15,520 nt of DNA from Mollicutes bacterium (lineage in GTDB: Bacteria > Bacillota_I > Bacilli_A > RF39 > UBA660): contig PWIL01000068.1 in NCBI GenBank assembly GCA_003560455.1, positions 1 through 15,520 of the forward strand, written 5' to 3'. The notes under the pieces are model-generated. The model searched no databases, had not been told where the DNA came from, and was given only the letters and a program-made list of their open reading frames with translations. The translations under genes were made by a program, and so were the position numbers. Position 1 is the first letter of the stretch. Every line of letters starts with the position of its first letter. Below are positions 13,736 through 15,520 of this stretch, one piece after another.

Positions 13736-15151
13736 TTAGATTTCTTCTATTTTCATAAAATTAGTCGGACTATTTTCCTTAAATGGATAGCCCCCGGTAA
13801 TCAAAATCTTATCACCAGTTTCTAATGTTAACCTTTCTTTTGCAACATCTATTGCCATTTTTGTTATTTTATCAAATTGATTTAATTCTTTTACTAAAAT
13901 TGGAATAACACCAAAATGCAATGCTAAACTTTTCACTGTCACAATATTAGGACTTAAAGCAAAAATGGGACTTAATGGCCGAAAACGGCTCAATTTACGA
14001 GCAGTCGTTCCAGAGGCAGTTGTTACCATCACTGCCTTTGCTGATAGCCGATTTGAACAATCAGCCACACTATAAGCAATTAAACCAACAATATCTGGCA
14101 CTTCACTTCGCTTTCCTTTTTCTAATAAAGCGGTATAATTAATATTTGCCTCGGCAGTTTTAATGATTTTTTTCATTGTTTCAACTGCTAAAATAGGATA
14201 CTGACCCATCGCTGTTTCGCCACTTAACATAACGCTATCAACACCATCAATAACTGCATTTGCAACATCTGATACTTCGGCTCTAGTCGGCCGAATTTTT
14301 ACTTCCATTGAAGCAAGTAATTCAGTTGCCACAATACATACTTTCCCTTTGTCAATACATTTATTAATGATTTTCTTTTGAATACCAGGAATTTTTTCCA
14401 ATGGCATTTCAACACCTAAATCACCACGCGCAACCATAATTCCATCACATTCTTCAATAATATTATCAATTTTTTGAACTGATTTTTCAGTTTCAATTTT
14501 AGCAATTAAACCAATATGATCATTACCCATTGAAATTAGTAAGTCATTTACTTCTAAAATATCATCATATGATGATACAAATGATACAGCTAAAAAATCA
14601 GCATCTACTTGATTTGCAAATTTAATATCTTCAATATCTTTTTCACTTAAAAAAGGACGAACTCTTGGTGAACCACAAATATTAACACTTTTTTTAGAAG
14701 CGATATAGCCCTCATTTTTTACTTCGCAAAGTAAATAGCCCTTATCTTTATCAACTACTTTTAATTCCACTTTGCCATCATCAATTAAAACTCGTGCTCC
14801 AACTAAAACTTCATCGACAACTGCTGGATCGTTCAAAGAAAACTTTGTTCGATCGCCTAATACTTCATTTTTATAAATACGGATTTTATCACCTTTAGTT
14901 AATTTGGCTGAATCCTTTGCAATTGTTCCAACCCGAATATCTGGACCCTGGGTATCTAATAAAATAGCCACATGACGATCTAATTCTTCATTTAATTTTT
15001 TTATTTTACTAATAATGTTTTTACAAAAAGCGTGATCAGCGTGCGTTAAATTTAAACGTACCACATCCATACCACCTAAAATCATTTTTCTTAATGTATC
15101 TTCATCTTTACTCGCCGGTCCAATCGTCGCAATTATTTTTGTCTTTTTCAT
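13736..15151 (-). CDS. pyk: Pyruvate kinase
   Basis: A 471 aa pyruvate kinase, converting phosphoenolpyruvate and ADP to pyruvate and ATP in glycolysis. The start is the ATG at 15151 behind GGAGGG; the frame stays open upstream to 15256 but that part overlaps the promoter and a terminator. Motifs: IATIGPAS (7-14), RLNLTH (32-37), IAKIE with the catalytic Lys218, RGDLGVE (242-248), VATELLASM (274-282, Thr276), RPTRAEVSDVANAV and MLSGETA. The C-terminal domain ends normally. Some usual residues differ: DTKGPE is DTQGPD (66-71), Ser of NFSH is Thr36, and FVRK is FVSS. These touch the potassium/phosphate region but the core catalytic residues are kept, so it is likely active. Length is standard. 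Confidence 0.96.
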   Translation of the reverse strand: MKKTKIIATIGPASKDEDTLRKMILGGMDVVRLNLTHADHAFCKNIISKIKKLNEELDRHVAILLDTQGPDIRVGTIAKDSAKLTKGDKIRIYKNEVLGDRTKFSLNDPAVVDEVLVGARVLIDDGKVELKVVDKDKGYLLCEVKNEGYIASKKSVNICGSPRVRPFLSEKDIEDIKFANQVDADFLAVSFVSSYDDILEVNDLLISMGNDHIGLIAKIETEKSVQKIDNIIEECDGIMVARGDLGVEMPLEKIPGIQKKIINKCIDKGKVCIVATELLASMEVKIRPTRAEVSDVANAVIDGVDSVMLSGETAMGQYPILAVETMKKIIKTAEANINYTALLEKGKRSEVPDIVGLIAYSVADCSNRLSAKAVMVTTASGTTARKLSRFRPLSPIFALSPNIVTVKSLALHFGVIPILVKELNQFDKITKMAIDVAKERLTLETGDKILITGGYPFKENSPTNFMKIEEI

Positions 15152-15178
15152 CTTATCCCTCCGTATTTTTGTATCTAT

Positions 15179-15187
15179 ATTATACCA
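15179..15187 (-). promoter_or_regulatory. Extended -10 promoter of the pyk-GH31 operon
   Basis: The minus strand reads TGGTATAAT, a consensus -10 with the TGn extension, about 27 nt before the pyk start. The -35 position is T-rich and shows no good hexamer. Confidence 0.6.
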
Positions 15188-15199
15188 ATTTTTTGGCTG

Positions 15200-15226
15200 A
15201 AAAAAAAGGCTTTTACAAACCTTTTT
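15200..15226 (-). terminator. Rho-independent terminator before pyk
   Basis: AAAAAGG (15220-15226) and CCTTTTT (15203-15209) on the minus strand form a stem with a 10-nt loop, followed by a T run reaching 15200. It sits directly after, and overlaps by two bases, the stop codon of the upstream membrane protein gene. Confidence 0.75.
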
Positions 15227-15520
15227 AAAAAATAATTGAAATAACTTTATTAGCAATCAGTGATATCAAAAACAAAAGCAAGGATAATGCGCATAGATGA
15301 ACTTTAAATTTTTGATTCATATTATCAATTTTTGCTAAGATATCAATGGAAAAAATTAACAATAACAATGAAAAAACAGCCCCCAAAACAACTGGATAAA
15401 CAGCTAATTGATTTGAAGCTACTTGGACTAGTGGGGCGACTAAATTAGCAAAAAAGATTAGTGGGAAAATGGCATAAGCGCCAATAAAAAACAAATCACC
15501 AATCGCCACATCTTTTTTAG
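15225..15520 (-). CDS. Three-helix membrane protein, unknown, cut at the right edge
   Basis: The C-terminal part of an integral membrane protein that I do not recognise. Three hydrophobic stretches are visible: LFFIGAYAIFPLIFFANLV, VYPVVLGAVFSLLLLIF and LSLLLFLISLIANKVI, with a short basic loop (NMNQKFKVH) between the second and third. An in-frame GTG at 15509 could be a start, but it has no ribosome binding site and the frame stays open through lysine and aspartate codons to the window edge, so the gene probably begins outside. It ends at TAA (15225) right at a terminator, which separates it from the pyk operon. Confidence 0.6.
   Translation of the reverse strand, partial: KKDVAIGDLFFIGAYAIFPLIFFANLVAPLVQVASNQLAVYPVVLGAVFSLLLLIFSIDILAKIDNMNQKFKVHLCALSLLLFLISLIANKVISIIF

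Noticed and set aside
15152..15256. A 35-codon N-terminal extension of pyruvate kinase
   Set aside because: It would begin inside the preceding terminator, cross the -10 element and lack a ribosome binding site; the ATG at 15151 matches the family start and has GGAGGG.
1..15520. CRISPR array, tRNA, rRNA, transposon or phage genes
   Set aside because: No regularly spaced repeats, cloverleaf with CCA-type end, ribosomal RNA signature, transposase or integrase motif was found on either strand by eye.

Overview
The window is AT-rich and densely packed. Every gene I can support lies on the minus strand, so transcription runs from high to low coordinates. The content (T-box leader, Shine-Dalgarno sites close to GGAGG, lipoprotein, Rnf complex, AT-rich codons) points to a low-GC Bacillota lineage, probably near the wall-less or reduced Bacilli (Acholeplasma, Izemoplasma, RF39 or Erysipelotrichia-like). 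It does not use the Mycoplasma code: leuS, rnfC, pcm and the small gene before leuS all end on TGA, so TGA is a stop. The lineage is inferred from gene content only.

Layout in transcription order. (1) 15520-15225: 3' part of an unrecognised three-helix membrane protein, closed by a terminator. (2) 15151-11307: pyruvate kinase followed 14 nt later by a GH31 family protein. By my alignment from memory the GH31 protein has lost its nucleophile, its acid/base and a third active-site aspartate, so it looks like a pseudoenzyme. (3) 11329-6606: a leucine T-box leader (specifier CUU, T-box motif, terminator) with its own promoter at the end of the GH31 gene. It drives a five-gene overlapping operon: small membrane protein, leuS, pcm, rnhB and an MBL-fold hydrolase. 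(4) 6604-4795: a single-ring Clp-type AAA+ unfoldase with an unusual N-terminal domain and an IGF loop. (5) 4742-4249: a GNAT acetyltransferase. (6) 4190 to the left edge: an operon of a lipoprotein, rnfC, an rnfD-rnfG fusion, a 30-codon membrane ORF, rnfE and the start of rnfA. rnfB would be expected beyond the left edge.

The most unusual region is the Rnf operon. The FMN-binding part of RnfG appears to be attached to the C-terminus of RnfD through an extra transmembrane helix. At the place where rnfG normally sits there is only a 30-codon ORF with a strong ribosome binding site, which resembles the isolated N-terminal anchor of RnfG. Together these suggest a rearranged Rnf (ferredoxin:NAD+ oxidoreductase, ion-pumping) complex in which RnfG has been split and redistributed. 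The other notable items are the apparently inactive GH31 protein paired with pyruvate kinase, and the D2-only Clp protein that may be a ClpP partner.

No tRNA, rRNA, CRISPR array, insertion sequence or phage gene was seen. No intergenic stretch exceeds 300 bases; the longest (11077-11306) is filled by the T-box leader.
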